64,000 nt of DNA from Myxococcales bacterium (GTDB lineage: Bacteria; Myxococcota_A; Polyangia; Palsa-1104; JAEUJZ01). The stretch's first letter is position 1; the number at the start of each line of letters is the position of its first letter. Location: the NCBI GenBank assembly GCA_016794505.1, contig JAEUJZ010000049.1, forward strand, positions 126,136-190,135, in the 5' to 3' direction. The notes beneath the pieces were generated by a model. That model was not told where the DNA came from and searched no databases. It saw only the letters and a program-made list of their open reading frames with translations. This document shows, piece after piece, positions 8,818-16,310 of this stretch. The translations under genes and the position numbers were made by a program.

Positions 8818-9276
8818 ATGCTGGCGAGAAACCCCCCCTGGATCCATATCGAGCTGGTACCAGTCTGGGTACACATCAAGAACCTGCGCCAGTTCGTGCG
8901 CGAGTTCTGTGTTGGCATGTCCATCGTGCCCGAGACCGCCGACCAGATCGCGATGACGACGTCTGAGCTCTTGGAAAACGCGACCAAGTATGCCTCGACG
9001 CTGTGGGCGCGCTATGACTTGCGCTTGCTCGGCAACTGCGCCGAGATCAGCGTCACCAACAGCGCCACCAGCAAGCAGCGCGAGACGCTGATCGCGTTTG
9101 TCGGCGAAGTCAGCCAAGGCGATGCGCTGGATGCCTATATCCGCTGCCTAGAGCGCCAGTCGCAGGAAGGCCAGTCGCAGGCCGGTCTGGCCCGCATTCG
9201 CTATGAAGCCGCCGCCGAGATCTCGGTATCGCAGCACGACGACGAGATCTGCCTGCTCGCCAAGATTCCGATGTAG
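8818..9276 (+). CDS. HATPase_c switch protein (RsbW/SpoIIAB-like)
   Basis: A 152-residue protein with the N-box of a GHKL ATPase, SELLENATKYA near residue 45-55, typical of anti-sigma kinases such as RsbW and SpoIIAB. The G-box region is less clear; RQSQEGQSQAGLARIRY occupies the expected lid position, so the ATP lid is atypical. It starts at the ATG at 8818, immediately after the STAS stop, rather than at an in-frame codon inside the STAS gene. It should bind and phosphorylate the STAS partner and, when free, hold an output factor. The paired arrangement with two phosphatases and STAS makes a full partner-switch set in 4.4 kb. Confidence 0.78.
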   Translation: MLARNPPWIHIELVPVWVHIKNLRQFVREFCVGMSIVPETADQIAMTTSELLENATKYASTLWARYDLRLLGNCAEISVTNSATSKQRETLIAFVGEVSQGDALDAYIRCLERQSQEGQSQAGLARIRYEAAAEISVSQHDDEICLLAKIPM

Positions 9277-9300
9277 TCCCGCCTGAAGTAAGCTTCCCGT

Positions 9301-10716
9301 GTGCTGGATCGGCTGCATGAATTCACCGCGCTTCTGCGGAAAAACGGCGTGCGCACATCAACGGCCGAGGTCATGGATGCCGTGCGGGCGCTGTCCCTTT
9401 GCGGGCTTGGCGAGCGCGACACCGTTCGCAGCGCGCTATCCAGCACGCTGGTCAAGCGACAGGAAGACCAGACCGCGTTCGACGAGCTTTTCGAGCTGTT
9501 CTTTTATCAGCCGGGACAGATCCTGCGCTCATCCCAAGCGCCGCTTATCGATGCGCTGCGAGCGCGTGGCTTCAGCGAAGACGAGCTAGAGCGCATCTTG
9601 GCCGCCTTGGCCGACCAAGCCGCCAAGCTGGACCCGACGGCACGCATGGCGCTGGGCCTGCGTCGCACCGATCTGGAAATGCTGCTGCGCCTGACCGGGG
9701 CACAGGTCGACTTCGGGCGCTTGGCCAACCCGCTGCAGATTGGTTATTTCACGCAGCGCATCTTGGAACAGCTTCGCTTCAGCGATGCCCAGACGCAGAT
9801 TGCGCAGCTTGGAGCGCAGCTTCAGTCCGCGCTGTCCGGCGGGGGCGGCGGCGGACGTGGCGGCGAGGTCCTCGATCTTTTGCAGGCCAACCTCAGCGAG
9901 CTACGCAGCACGGCGCGGGCCTTTGTCCGCAACGAATTCGAGAAGCGCAACCTGCGCTACACCGAAGAGATGCGGCGCGATCTGCTGATGCACAAGCCGT
10001 TTGCCCAGATGTCGCAGGACGAGCTATCGCGCCTGCGCCGCGAGGTCGAGCGGCTGTCCGAAAAGCTGCGCACGCAGGCCTCGCTGCGGCCCAAGCAGCG
10101 GCGCCGCGGGCGGCTCGATATGCGTCGCACCTTGCGGTATGCGCTGGCGAGCGGCGGCACCCCCTTTGTGCTGCGCTTGCGCCATCGCCGCGTCGAAAAG
10201 CCGCGCCTGTGCATCCTCTGCGACATCTCGGACTCGGTGCGGCAGGTCTCGCGCTTCATGCTGCACTTCGTCTATACGCTGCAAGAGATGTTTTCCAAGG
10301 TGCGGACCTTCGTCTTCGTCTCGGATCTCGGCGAGGCCACCGACTTGTTTTCGCGCCACGAGCTAGAGACCGCCGTCACCCGCGCGCTGTCCGGCAGCGT
10401 CATCAACGTCTATGCCAACAGCAACTACGGTCGCGCCTTTACCCAGTTCGTCGATCGCCACTTGGAATCGGTCACCTCGCGCACCACGGTCATCATCATT
10501 GGCGATGGCCGTTCCAACTATTTCCCGCCCGAGGCCTGGACCCTGGAACGCATCCGCGGTCGCGCCCGCCACGTCTTGTGGTTAAACCCCGAAGCGCCCG
10601 CATCCTGGATGTTCGGCGACAGCGCCATGCAGCAGTATCAGCCCCACACCAGCCGCGTCGAAGTCGTCTACAACCTCGCCACCTTGCGCCACGTCATCGA
10701 CTCGCTGGTGCTGTAG
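9301..10716 (+). CDS. CoxE-like VWA-domain protein
   Basis: A 471-residue cytoplasmic protein of the CoxE type: N-terminal helical region (about 1-190), a basic middle section (about 190-290) and a C-terminal von Willebrand A domain starting near 295. The MIDAS motif reads CDISDSV near 306-312 (DxSxS), and the later IGDGRSNYFPPEAW is a familiar CoxE landmark. CoxE proteins normally work with a MoxR-type AAA+ ATPase in metallocofactor insertion or protein remodelling; no MoxR gene lies beside it here. It starts with GTG, 24 bp after the HATPase gene, with GAAGTAAG upstream as a possible ribosome site. It probably belongs to the same transcript as the signalling module; its target is unknown. 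Confidence 0.85.
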   Translation: MLDRLHEFTALLRKNGVRTSTAEVMDAVRALSLCGLGERDTVRSALSSTLVKRQEDQTAFDELFELFFYQPGQILRSSQAPLIDALRARGFSEDELERILAALADQAAKLDPTARMALGLRRTDLEMLLRLTGAQVDFGRLANPLQIGYFTQRILEQLRFSDAQTQIAQLGAQLQSALSGGGGGGRGGEVLDLLQANLSELRSTARAFVRNEFEKRNLRYTEEMRRDLLMHKPFAQMSQDELSRLRREVERLSEKLRTQASLRPKQRRRGRLDMRRTLRYALASGGTPFVLRLRHRRVEKPRLCILCDISDSVRQVSRFMLHFVYTLQEMFSKVRTFVFVSDLGEATDLFSRHELETAVTRALSGSVINVYANSNYGRAFTQFVDRHLESVTSRTTVIIIGDGRSNYFPPEAWTLERIRGRARHVLWLNPEAPASWMFGDSAMQQYQPHTSRVEVVYNLATLRHVIDSLVL

Positions 10717-10809
10717 GCGACGCCAGCGCTTTGCCGTCGTGGTCCGCGTCATCCGAACGCCGCTGCTTCCGGGTTGACGGGCCCCGCGCGCTTGTTTTAC
10801 AGGGGGGGC

Positions 10810-11583
10810 ATGCCCTCGAAACAAGTGCTCGATCGTCAGAAGCTCGCCCGCGCGGTCTTGGCGGCCGCCAGTACCCACAGCGACGTCATCGTTCGCGAGC
10901 TAGGTACACTCTTGCAGGCCCAGCTCGGGCGCGGCGAGTCCCTGCCTGACGTGGCATTTCTCCTCACGCTCCTTTCGCGCAGCCTGGCCAGCGCCACCGA
11001 GACGCTCGTGGCCGCCGATGTCGCGCATGAGGCCGAGCTGCGCGATGATGCCGAGCCGCGCGCTGCCCGCGATGAGCTGGTCGATCAGCTCCGCAGCGAG
11101 CTCATCGATCTGCGGACCACGGTCTTGGGCCTCTATGGGACGCCGGGTCTGGTCGCGCTGGCCCTGGTCGGCGAGACGCCCCGCGACGCGGTGGCGCTGT
11201 CGCGCTTTGCCTGGGCGGTGGTGCAGGCCTGTTCGGCCCCGGCAGCCCTGCCCAGCCCCAAGGTGCGCGGTGCCAAGCTGGATCTAAACGAGATCGCGGC
11301 CCTGTTATCGCCCCTATGCAAGCAGCTAGATGCCCAGCTGACGACGGTGGCTCGCGAAGAACGCGAGGCGCAGGTCACGCTGGCCACCAAGAACGCGGCG
11401 CAAGAGCGGTTCGATCAAACCTATGGCGCCGTTGCCTCGCTGCTGTCGGCCCTGCTGGTGGCAGCGGGTCAGCCTGAGCTTGCCTCTCGCGTCCGCCCCT
11501 CGCTTCGCCGCGGCAGCAGCCAAGACGAAGAGCCCGCCCCCAGTCCCTCGCCACCCCCCAGTCCACCCCCCAGCGACCGCTGA
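10810..11583 (+). CDS. Unrecognised helical protein with Pro/Ser-rich tail
   Basis: I do not recognise this 257-residue protein. It is mostly alpha-helical by eye, rich in Ala, Leu and Arg, without signal peptide, TM segment or known catalytic motif, and ends in a Ser/Pro-rich tail (SPSPPPSPPPSDR). The ATG at 10810 directly follows a G-run (AGGGGGGG) that may serve as ribosome site; an upstream in-frame TTG is less likely. It lies 93 bp after the CoxE-like gene and may be a partner of it. The 42-bp tandem repeats begin 15 bp after its stop, open in another frame (see that entry). Helical scaffold or chaperone-like role is only a guess. Confidence 0.6.
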   Translation: MPSKQVLDRQKLARAVLAAASTHSDVIVRELGTLLQAQLGRGESLPDVAFLLTLLSRSLASATETLVAADVAHEAELRDDAEPRAARDELVDQLRSELIDLRTTVLGLYGTPGLVALALVGETPRDAVALSRFAWAVVQACSAPAALPSPKVRGAKLDLNEIAALLSPLCKQLDAQLTTVAREEREAQVTLATKNAAQERFDQTYGAVASLLSALLVAAGQPELASRVRPSLRRGSSQDEEPAPSPSPPPSPPPSDR

Positions 11584-11597
11584 TCCTCGGAGCCCGC

Positions 11598-11891
11598 CTG
11601 CAGACGCGATCCGCACGCTGCATAGGCCGCTCGCAGGGGCTGCAGACGCGATCCGCAGGCTGCATAAGGCGCTCGCAGGGGCTGCGGCCGCGATCCGCAG
11701 GCTGCACAAGGCGCTCGCAGGGGCTGCAGACGCGATCCGCAGGCTGCACAAGGCGCTCGCAGGAGCTGCAGACGCGACCCGCAGGCTGCATAAGGCGCTC
11801 GCAGGGGCTGCAGACGCGATCCGCAGGCTGCATCAGGCGCTCGCAGGAGCTGCAGACGCGATCCGCAGGCTGCACAAGGCGCTCGCAGGAG
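11598..11891. repeat. Seven 42-bp tandem repeats in a gene-poor gap
   Basis: Seven back-to-back units of exactly 42 bp start at 11598, 11640, 11682, 11724, 11766, 11808 and 11850. Each opens CTGCAGACGCGATCCGCAGG, except that copy 1 has one change within it, copy 3 reads CTGCGGCC at its head and copy 5 has ACC for ATC. There are no spacers. The unit length is divisible by three and lacks stops in several frames, so it looks open on both strands: the plus frame gives a 14-residue Ala/Arg/Leu unit (DAIRRLHKALAGAA), a minus frame gives a unit with two Cys. They fill most of the 449-bp gap between 11584 and 12032; the rest of the gap (11892-12032) shows no feature beyond the leader of the next gene. 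Confidence 0.95.
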
Positions 11892-12032
11892 CCCAGGTTC
11901 GCCCTGCTGGACAGTCGCCGTTTGACGCTGCGTCTGGCCATCCTGCGCTATAGTGCCCGCCATGCAGCGACGCCCAGTCCGGCACGAACACAGCCTAGGC
12001 ATCGACCGCAGCAGGCCAGAAGGACGCGGCGC

Positions 12033-12455
12033 ATGAGCGTGCGTTGCTATGTCCAAGCGGCGCGTCGGCATTATGAGGACGCACACTATTTAGAGTCGGC
12101 GAATCCACCCCGGACGCAGAATGCCGACGCCTTGTATGGCTTGTCTGCGGACAGTGCCGCGGCGGCCATTGAGCTTTCTGCCTGCAGTCGATCCGGGCAG
12201 CGCTATGCCACGGAAAGCAAGACTCATATCAATCACAAGTGGCAGGAACTGCGGATACAGCAGGGCAGCCTGACACAACGGGCTCCTGGCTTGGCACTGC
12301 TTCCGAGCAAGAACCCATTTGACGACTGGGATGTGAACCAGCGCTATCGCTGCGATGGGCCGGTGCCGACGGCTACGCTGACGCGGCACAAAGACGCGGC
12401 CGGCAAGCTGCTCGCCATCTTGGATCAGCTTCGCACCGCCGGAGTGTTGCTGTGA
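12033..12455 (+). CDS. Small HEPN-like protein, first gene of a three-gene cassette
   Basis: A 140-residue protein. The opening AARRHYEDAHYLES...NADALYGLSADSAAAAIE matches the usual first two helices of HEPN-fold proteins (a helix ending DA.xL followed by NA..LYG..AE.A.K). HEPN proteins are often RNases or toxin-like partners in defence operons. I do not see a clean Rx4-6H catalytic motif; RYATESKTHINHKW is the nearest, so it might be a non-catalytic scaffold. ATG at 12033 has AAGGA at about 12020; codons further upstream in frame run into the repeat region and were rejected. Its stop overlaps the GTG of the next gene by four bases (GTGA), so the two are co-translated. Fold call is moderate. 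Confidence 0.6.
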   Translation: MSVRCYVQAARRHYEDAHYLESANPPRTQNADALYGLSADSAAAAIELSACSRSGQRYATESKTHINHKWQELRIQQGSLTQRAPGLALLPSKNPFDDWDVNQRYRCDGPVPTATLTRHKDAAGKLLAILDQLRTAGVLL

Positions 12456-13789
12456 GTCGCTTTTTTCCCGGCCCGGTGTTGCCGGTGTTGTTTGATCAAG
12501 CGCTTCACATCGCCAAGACCTTTGCCGAACAGCATGCGAGCGAGCTGGGACAGCGGCCCATTGTCGTGCGCGACCTGTTCGGGCGCCCGCGCATTGCGCT
12601 AGATGACCGGGTCGCGGTCCTATCCGCAGACCTGGATCGTCTAGCGGCTGAGCTGCATGCGCAGCTTGGGGCGTACAGTCCGGGCCAGCTTGCGGGCGAG
12701 ATGTTTCTGCGGGCCCGCGAGCTGTTTGCGCCCGAGCGCATCTTTGATTCGGCCGAGCTACAGCCGCTCTCGGAGCATGTCCGCTTGCTAGAGCGGCAGA
12801 TCACGGGCGAAGACTGGCTGCTGCCGCCCCTCGATCCAGAACCCGCCATCCCGCGGGCGACGCTGTTTGGTATCAAAGGTGGGGTGGGACGATCGACGGC
12901 ACTCGCTCTATGGGCCCGCTATCTGGCGATGGAGCATAGAAAGCGTGTCTTGGTCATCGACCTGGATCTGGAGTCACCGGGCGTGGGTTCGCTGCTTCTG
13001 CCTACGACGCACCTGCCACGCTTTGGCTTGGCCGACTACTTGGTGGAAGCGGCGGTCGGGCAGGGAGAGGCCATTCGATCCGACATGATGGCGCGCAGCC
13101 CACTTGCGGCCGGATTGCGCGGCGAAATCTGGGTCACGCCCTGCTATGGGACCGAGCCGGGAGATTATGTGGCCAAGCTAAGCCGCCTCTATCAAGGCAC
13201 ACCGCAGGAGGGTCAGGGATTCGCGGAGCGGTTGCAGCACGCCATTTCAGCCCTTGAAATGCAGCTTCGGCCCGATGTTGTACTGCTCGACAGTCGAGCG
13301 GGTCTGCATGATATCGCTGCCATTGCACTCACTCGGCTGGGGGCGCTGGGGCTGCTGTTCGCGGGCGGCACACCGCAGACACTGCATGCCTATCGGCTGC
13401 TGTTTCAAGGGCTGGCCCGCCACTCACAGCATCTGCGGATGCTGCGCCAGAACTTGCAGATGGTGGCGGCTCTGGTCCCCGATCGCGAACGGGCCAAGTA
13501 TCTAGAGCGGCTTCGCGAGCGCCTGTACGATCTGTTCGCTGAGTTCCTGTATGACGACGAGTCATCGCTGCCCATGGGACGCGGTTCGATCCCTACAGAG
13601 GGCTGGAACTATTCCGTGCAAGATGATGAGGCGCCACATCATCCCATCCCCATCCGGTGGTATGGCTGGTTTCAGGACTTTGACCCCACGGCCGAGGGGG
13701 CGTTCGACGCGAAAGAAGTGGACGCTGCCTTTGGTGCCTTCCACAGCCGCGCGACCGAGTTATTGCTCTCTGGCAAAGACAGAAAGTAG
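12452..13789 (+). CDS. KGGVGR-type ParA/MinD-like ATPase
   Basis: A 445-residue P-loop protein. The first about 130 residues are a helical domain; then comes the deviant Walker A KGGVGRST near residue 143-150, the ParA/MinD (SIMIBI) signature, followed by VLVIDLDLESPGVGSLLL (A' motif) near 168 and VVLLDSRAGLHDIAA near 275, a Walker B-like strand. Many ParA-like proteins with the GVGR variant sit in uncharacterised conflict operons rather than in plasmid partition. No ParB gene or parS-like repeats are visible. The C-terminal 100 residues contain a charged tail with WYGWFQDFDP. It overlaps the HEPN-like gene by four bases and ends eight bases before the next gene. It is probably the ATP-driven sensor or regulator of the cassette; that role is inference. 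Confidence 0.78.
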   Translation: MSRFFPGPVLPVLFDQALHIAKTFAEQHASELGQRPIVVRDLFGRPRIALDDRVAVLSADLDRLAAELHAQLGAYSPGQLAGEMFLRARELFAPERIFDSAELQPLSEHVRLLERQITGEDWLLPPLDPEPAIPRATLFGIKGGVGRSTALALWARYLAMEHRKRVLVIDLDLESPGVGSLLLPTTHLPRFGLADYLVEAAVGQGEAIRSDMMARSPLAAGLRGEIWVTPCYGTEPGDYVAKLSRLYQGTPQEGQGFAERLQHAISALEMQLRPDVVLLDSRAGLHDIAAIALTRLGALGLLFAGGTPQTLHAYRLLFQGLARHSQHLRMLRQNLQMVAALVPDRERAKYLERLRERLYDLFAEFLYDDESSLPMGRGSIPTEGWNYSVQDDEAPHHPIPIRWYGWFQDFDPTAEGAFDAKEVDAAFGAFHSRATELLLSGKDRK

Positions 13790-13797
13790 CTGCGCCC

Positions 13798-15228
13798 ATG
13801 GCCATCGACAATGAAGAGCTGCGCGCCGCGATCCGAAGCGCCATTCCTGCCCGCCTAGATGGTCCGCCACCGCCGCAGTTTATCTATATTCCAGCGGCGC
13901 ATACGCAGGCGATTCACCCGGATCATGCGCTGGTGCGCGGCATCCGTGGCTCGGGCAAAAGCGTCCTTTGGTGGTGGCTGCAGCAGCCCTGGGTAACGGA
14001 GTCTTTGAGCGCGTTGTTTCCCGCGCAGCCGGTGCCGAATCGGCTGCTGGTTACGCCAGGCTTTGGAGAGACGCCGGATCCGGACATGTATCCGGGACGG
14101 GATACGCTGACTCGGCTGCTCGGCGCATTCGAGCCGCGGACGATCTGGCGGGCAATTGCCACGTACCGCATCGGCTCGCCGCTTCTGCCCAGCGTGGATA
14201 CCTGGGAAGCGCGGGTTGCCTGGGTCAAGAGCAACCCCGAGCAAGTCGAGCGGGCTCTTTATGAAGCCGATGAGGGCTTCGTGAAGGCCAATATGTTGGG
14301 CTGGGTGCTCTTTGACGCGCTGGATCGTACCGCCGACAGTTGGGAAGATCGCAGTCGGCTGCTCTCGGGTTTGCTGCAGAACCTGCTCGACTTTCGCGGC
14401 TATCGCGCGATCCGCCTGAAGGCCTTTGTCCGTCCCGACATGCTGGTCGATCCCGAACTGCGGCGCTTTCCCGACGCATCCAAGATCCTGAATACGGCTG
14501 TGGATCTGCGCTGGACCCGTCTGCAGCTCTTTGGACTCCTGTATCACTACCTCTGCAATGAGCCGAATCAGCCTGCGGTGTTCCATGACCTATGCGAGGT
14601 GGTGCTGGGCGAACGTCCGCACGGGGATGGGAGTACGTTTTGGTTGGCGTCCCGAAGACTCGACGAGCAAGAGAGTGCCCAACGAGCGATGTTCCGACAT
14701 CTTGCCGGAGACTGGATGGGAAAGGACAAGCGCCGCGGCGATCCCTATTCCTGGCTGCCGAACCACTTGGCAGATGCCCACGGCCAAGTCAGTCCCCGAT
14801 CCTTCTTAGCGGCCGCGCGACAGGCCGCCGAGGTATCGTCCGCCGACTATCGCGATCACTCGACACCGCTGCACTTCGAGGCAATCAAGCGCGGCGTCCA
14901 GAATGCCTCGCAGATTCGCGTGCGCGAGGTTGAAGAAGACTTCCCCTGGCTGGCCGAGGTCATGAAGCCCTTGCGGGAACTGAGTGTTCCCTGTGCCCTA
15001 GAGGACATCGCAAGTGCCTGGGGGGCAGCCCGGCTTGATAAGACGCTCGATCGTGAGCTTCGCGGGGTCCAGCCTCGGCGCAGTGGCGAGTTTGCCCCAG
15101 GGCTTCTGGAGCAGCTGATCGATATTGGCGTCTTCTCACGCCTCGCCGATGAACGCATCAACATGCCCGATGTCTATCGTGTGGGCTTCGGCTTGAAGCG
15201 CAGAGGCGGTGTTCGTCCCGTTCGCTGA
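13798..15228 (+). CDS. P-loop ATPase of an uncharacterised family (Sll1717-like)
   Basis: A 476-residue protein with a clear Walker A, GIRGSGKSV near residue 46-54, inside a short N-terminal segment ending ALVRGIRGSGKSVLWWWL. The middle is helical. A winged-helix-like C-terminus ends in MPDVYRVGFGLKRRGGVRPV, a tail I associate with P-loop proteins of the Sll1717/defence-associated type, although I cannot confirm the family without a search. No membrane segments or signal peptide. It follows the KGGVGR gene by eight bases and is the last gene of the cassette, with a terminator 64 bp after its stop. The predicted function is nucleotide-dependent sensing or effector activation; the reaction is unknown. 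Confidence 0.65.
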   Translation: MAIDNEELRAAIRSAIPARLDGPPPPQFIYIPAAHTQAIHPDHALVRGIRGSGKSVLWWWLQQPWVTESLSALFPAQPVPNRLLVTPGFGETPDPDMYPGRDTLTRLLGAFEPRTIWRAIATYRIGSPLLPSVDTWEARVAWVKSNPEQVERALYEADEGFVKANMLGWVLFDALDRTADSWEDRSRLLSGLLQNLLDFRGYRAIRLKAFVRPDMLVDPELRRFPDASKILNTAVDLRWTRLQLFGLLYHYLCNEPNQPAVFHDLCEVVLGERPHGDGSTFWLASRRLDEQESAQRAMFRHLAGDWMGKDKRRGDPYSWLPNHLADAHGQVSPRSFLAAARQAAEVSSADYRDHSTPLHFEAIKRGVQNASQIRVREVEEDFPWLAEVMKPLRELSVPCALEDIASAWGAARLDKTLDRELRGVQPRRSGEFAPGLLEQLIDIGVFSRLADERINMPDVYRVGFGLKRRGGVRPVR

Positions 15229-15291
15229 GTGCCTGCAGCCAGCGCACACTGCGGCGCCGTCCCAGCCGCGTCCTGAACCCCCCGCCAAAAC

Positions 15292-15326
15292 AAAAAAGGC
15301 CGCATCCGTCGGGATGCAGCCTTTTT
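15292..15326. terminator. Bidirectional rho-independent terminator
   Basis: Stem GCATCC (15302-15307) / GGATGC (15312-15317) with a GTCG loop is extended by GGC/GCC after one mismatch and flanked by an A-run on the left and a T-run on the right. It can end both the three-gene cassette on the plus strand and the tRNA-Leu transcript on the minus strand. Confidence 0.88.
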
Positions 15327-15334
15327 GCGGGGAG

Positions 15335-15418
15335 TGCGAAGGGGGGGAATCGAACCCCCATGAGTGTTACCCCGCTAGCACCTCAAGCTAGTGCGTCTAC
15401 CAGTTCCGCCACCTTCGC
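15335..15418 (-). tRNA. tRNA-Leu (GAG anticodon)
   Basis: Read on the minus strand, the gene begins GCGAAGGTGGCGGAACTGG and ends in a T-arm GGGGGTTCGATTCCCCC and acceptor CCTTCGC. The 7-bp acceptor pairs perfectly. The anticodon arm CTAGC-TTGAGGT-GCTAG puts GAG at positions 34-36, and a long variable arm is present, as expected for tRNA-Leu. CCA is not encoded. Its 3' end faces the defence-like cassette, the side at which integrating elements often insert. Confidence 0.95.
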
Positions 15419-15485
15419 GATTGGGTTTCGTGCAAGTCTTGATACAGTCCTTGCCGTCGCGCCAGTTCGAGTAGTTAGGCTCAGG

Positions 15486-16238
15486 ATGCCGTCACCTGTC
15501 AAGACTTCTTTCGATTCGTCGCTTTGCACCAAGCCCACCCCCGCGGATTCGCCTGTAGGCCAGGGGCACGAGCGGCCGCTTGGCGAAGCACTGCTGGCCT
15601 TTGCGGTGGTGACGGGCGTTGTGTCGCTTCTGTATCGCCTGCGCGGCATCGCATTCGTCGAGCGGAACCTGGCGGTGGTGGCGGCGGTGCTGTTTCTGTA
15701 CGTGCCGGCCTTGGTGCTGTGGCGACGCGGGCGCGAGCTTGAACAATATGGCCTGCGGGCGAAGCCTGTGGGGCAGGGGATGCTGTTCGCGGTGCTGTCG
15801 ATGGCGGCCGTATTCCCGCCGTTTGCAGCGGGGTATTTCGTGTATGTGACGCGGCTGTGCGGGCGCCTTTCGCATGCGCTGCCTGCGTGGCACTGTCCGA
15901 TGGCGTTGCCAGTGGCGCTGCGCCTGCCGCCGGATCTGGCGATGGCGGTGCTGTCGCAGCTCTTGGTGGTGGCCCTTCCCGAGGAGTTCTTTTTTCGCGG
16001 CTATCTGCAAGGGCGCCTGGGCGAGGCGCTGTCGCCGCGGCAGACGCTGCTTTTGACTGCGATCCTGTTTGCGCTGGGGCACTTCTTGGTGACGTTTGAT
16101 CCGGCGGCGCTGGCCGTCTTTTTCCCTGGCGTGGTCTTTGGCCTCTTGCGCCGCTGGACGGGCTCGATTCTTGCCGGAGCGCTGTTTCACGCCGCCTGCA
16201 ACCTGTTCATGGAAACGCTGCGCCGAAGCCTCGGCTAA
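15486..16238 (+). CDS. CPBP-family intramembrane glutamic protease, myxosortase-like
   Basis: A 250-residue polytopic membrane protein of the CPBP/Abi (CaaX-protease-like) family. The three conserved motifs are present: EEFFFRG near residue 165, FALGHF near 196-201 and HAACN near 234. These supply the catalytic Glu and the His/Asn residues lining the intramembrane active site. A relative of this family, the myxosortases, is proposed to process proteins with a MYXO-CTERM tail. The next gene, 73 bp away, encodes a protein with exactly such a tail, which supports that role here. The ATG at 15486 has AGG/CAGG just upstream; an earlier in-frame start would lie inside the tRNA-Leu gene. It may equally be a prenyl-protein or bacteriocin-self-immunity type protease. 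Family firm, substrate inferred. Confidence 0.82.
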   Translation: MPSPVKTSFDSSLCTKPTPADSPVGQGHERPLGEALLAFAVVTGVVSLLYRLRGIAFVERNLAVVAAVLFLYVPALVLWRRGRELEQYGLRAKPVGQGMLFAVLSMAAVFPPFAAGYFVYVTRLCGRLSHALPAWHCPMALPVALRLPPDLAMAVLSQLLVVALPEEFFFRGYLQGRLGEALSPRQTLLLTAILFALGHFLVTFDPAALAVFFPGVVFGLLRRWTGSILAGALFHAACNLFMETLRRSLG

Positions 16239-16310
16239 TCGGCGTGGACCTGGGGCGGCCCGGCCAACAAAGTGCTTTCCGTGCGATGGGCGCTGGATAT
16301 ACTCCGCCCC

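Noticed and set aside
11598..11891. CRISPR array
   Set aside because: Units are directly adjacent with no spacers and no cas gene is near; this is a simple tandem array.
11423..11953. Protein made of the 14-residue repeat units
   Set aside because: The frame starts inside the preceding gene in a different frame, lacks a ribosome site and the same DNA is open on the other strand too; kept only as a finding.
11922..11954. Sigma-70 promoter TTGACG...TATAGT before the HEPN-like gene
   Set aside because: The spacer is 21 bp, too long for a standard promoter.
15300..15480. Attachment-site duplication of the tRNA-Leu 3' end
   Set aside because: I looked for a second copy of the acceptor/T-arm sequence on the far side of the cassette and did not see one.
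15360..15485. Earlier start for the CPBP protease gene
   Set aside because: It would overlap the tRNA-Leu gene; the ATG at 15486 is sound.
15492..16190. Minus-strand frame under the CPBP gene
   Set aside because: Arg/Gln/His-rich shadow of hydrophobic codons on the sense strand.
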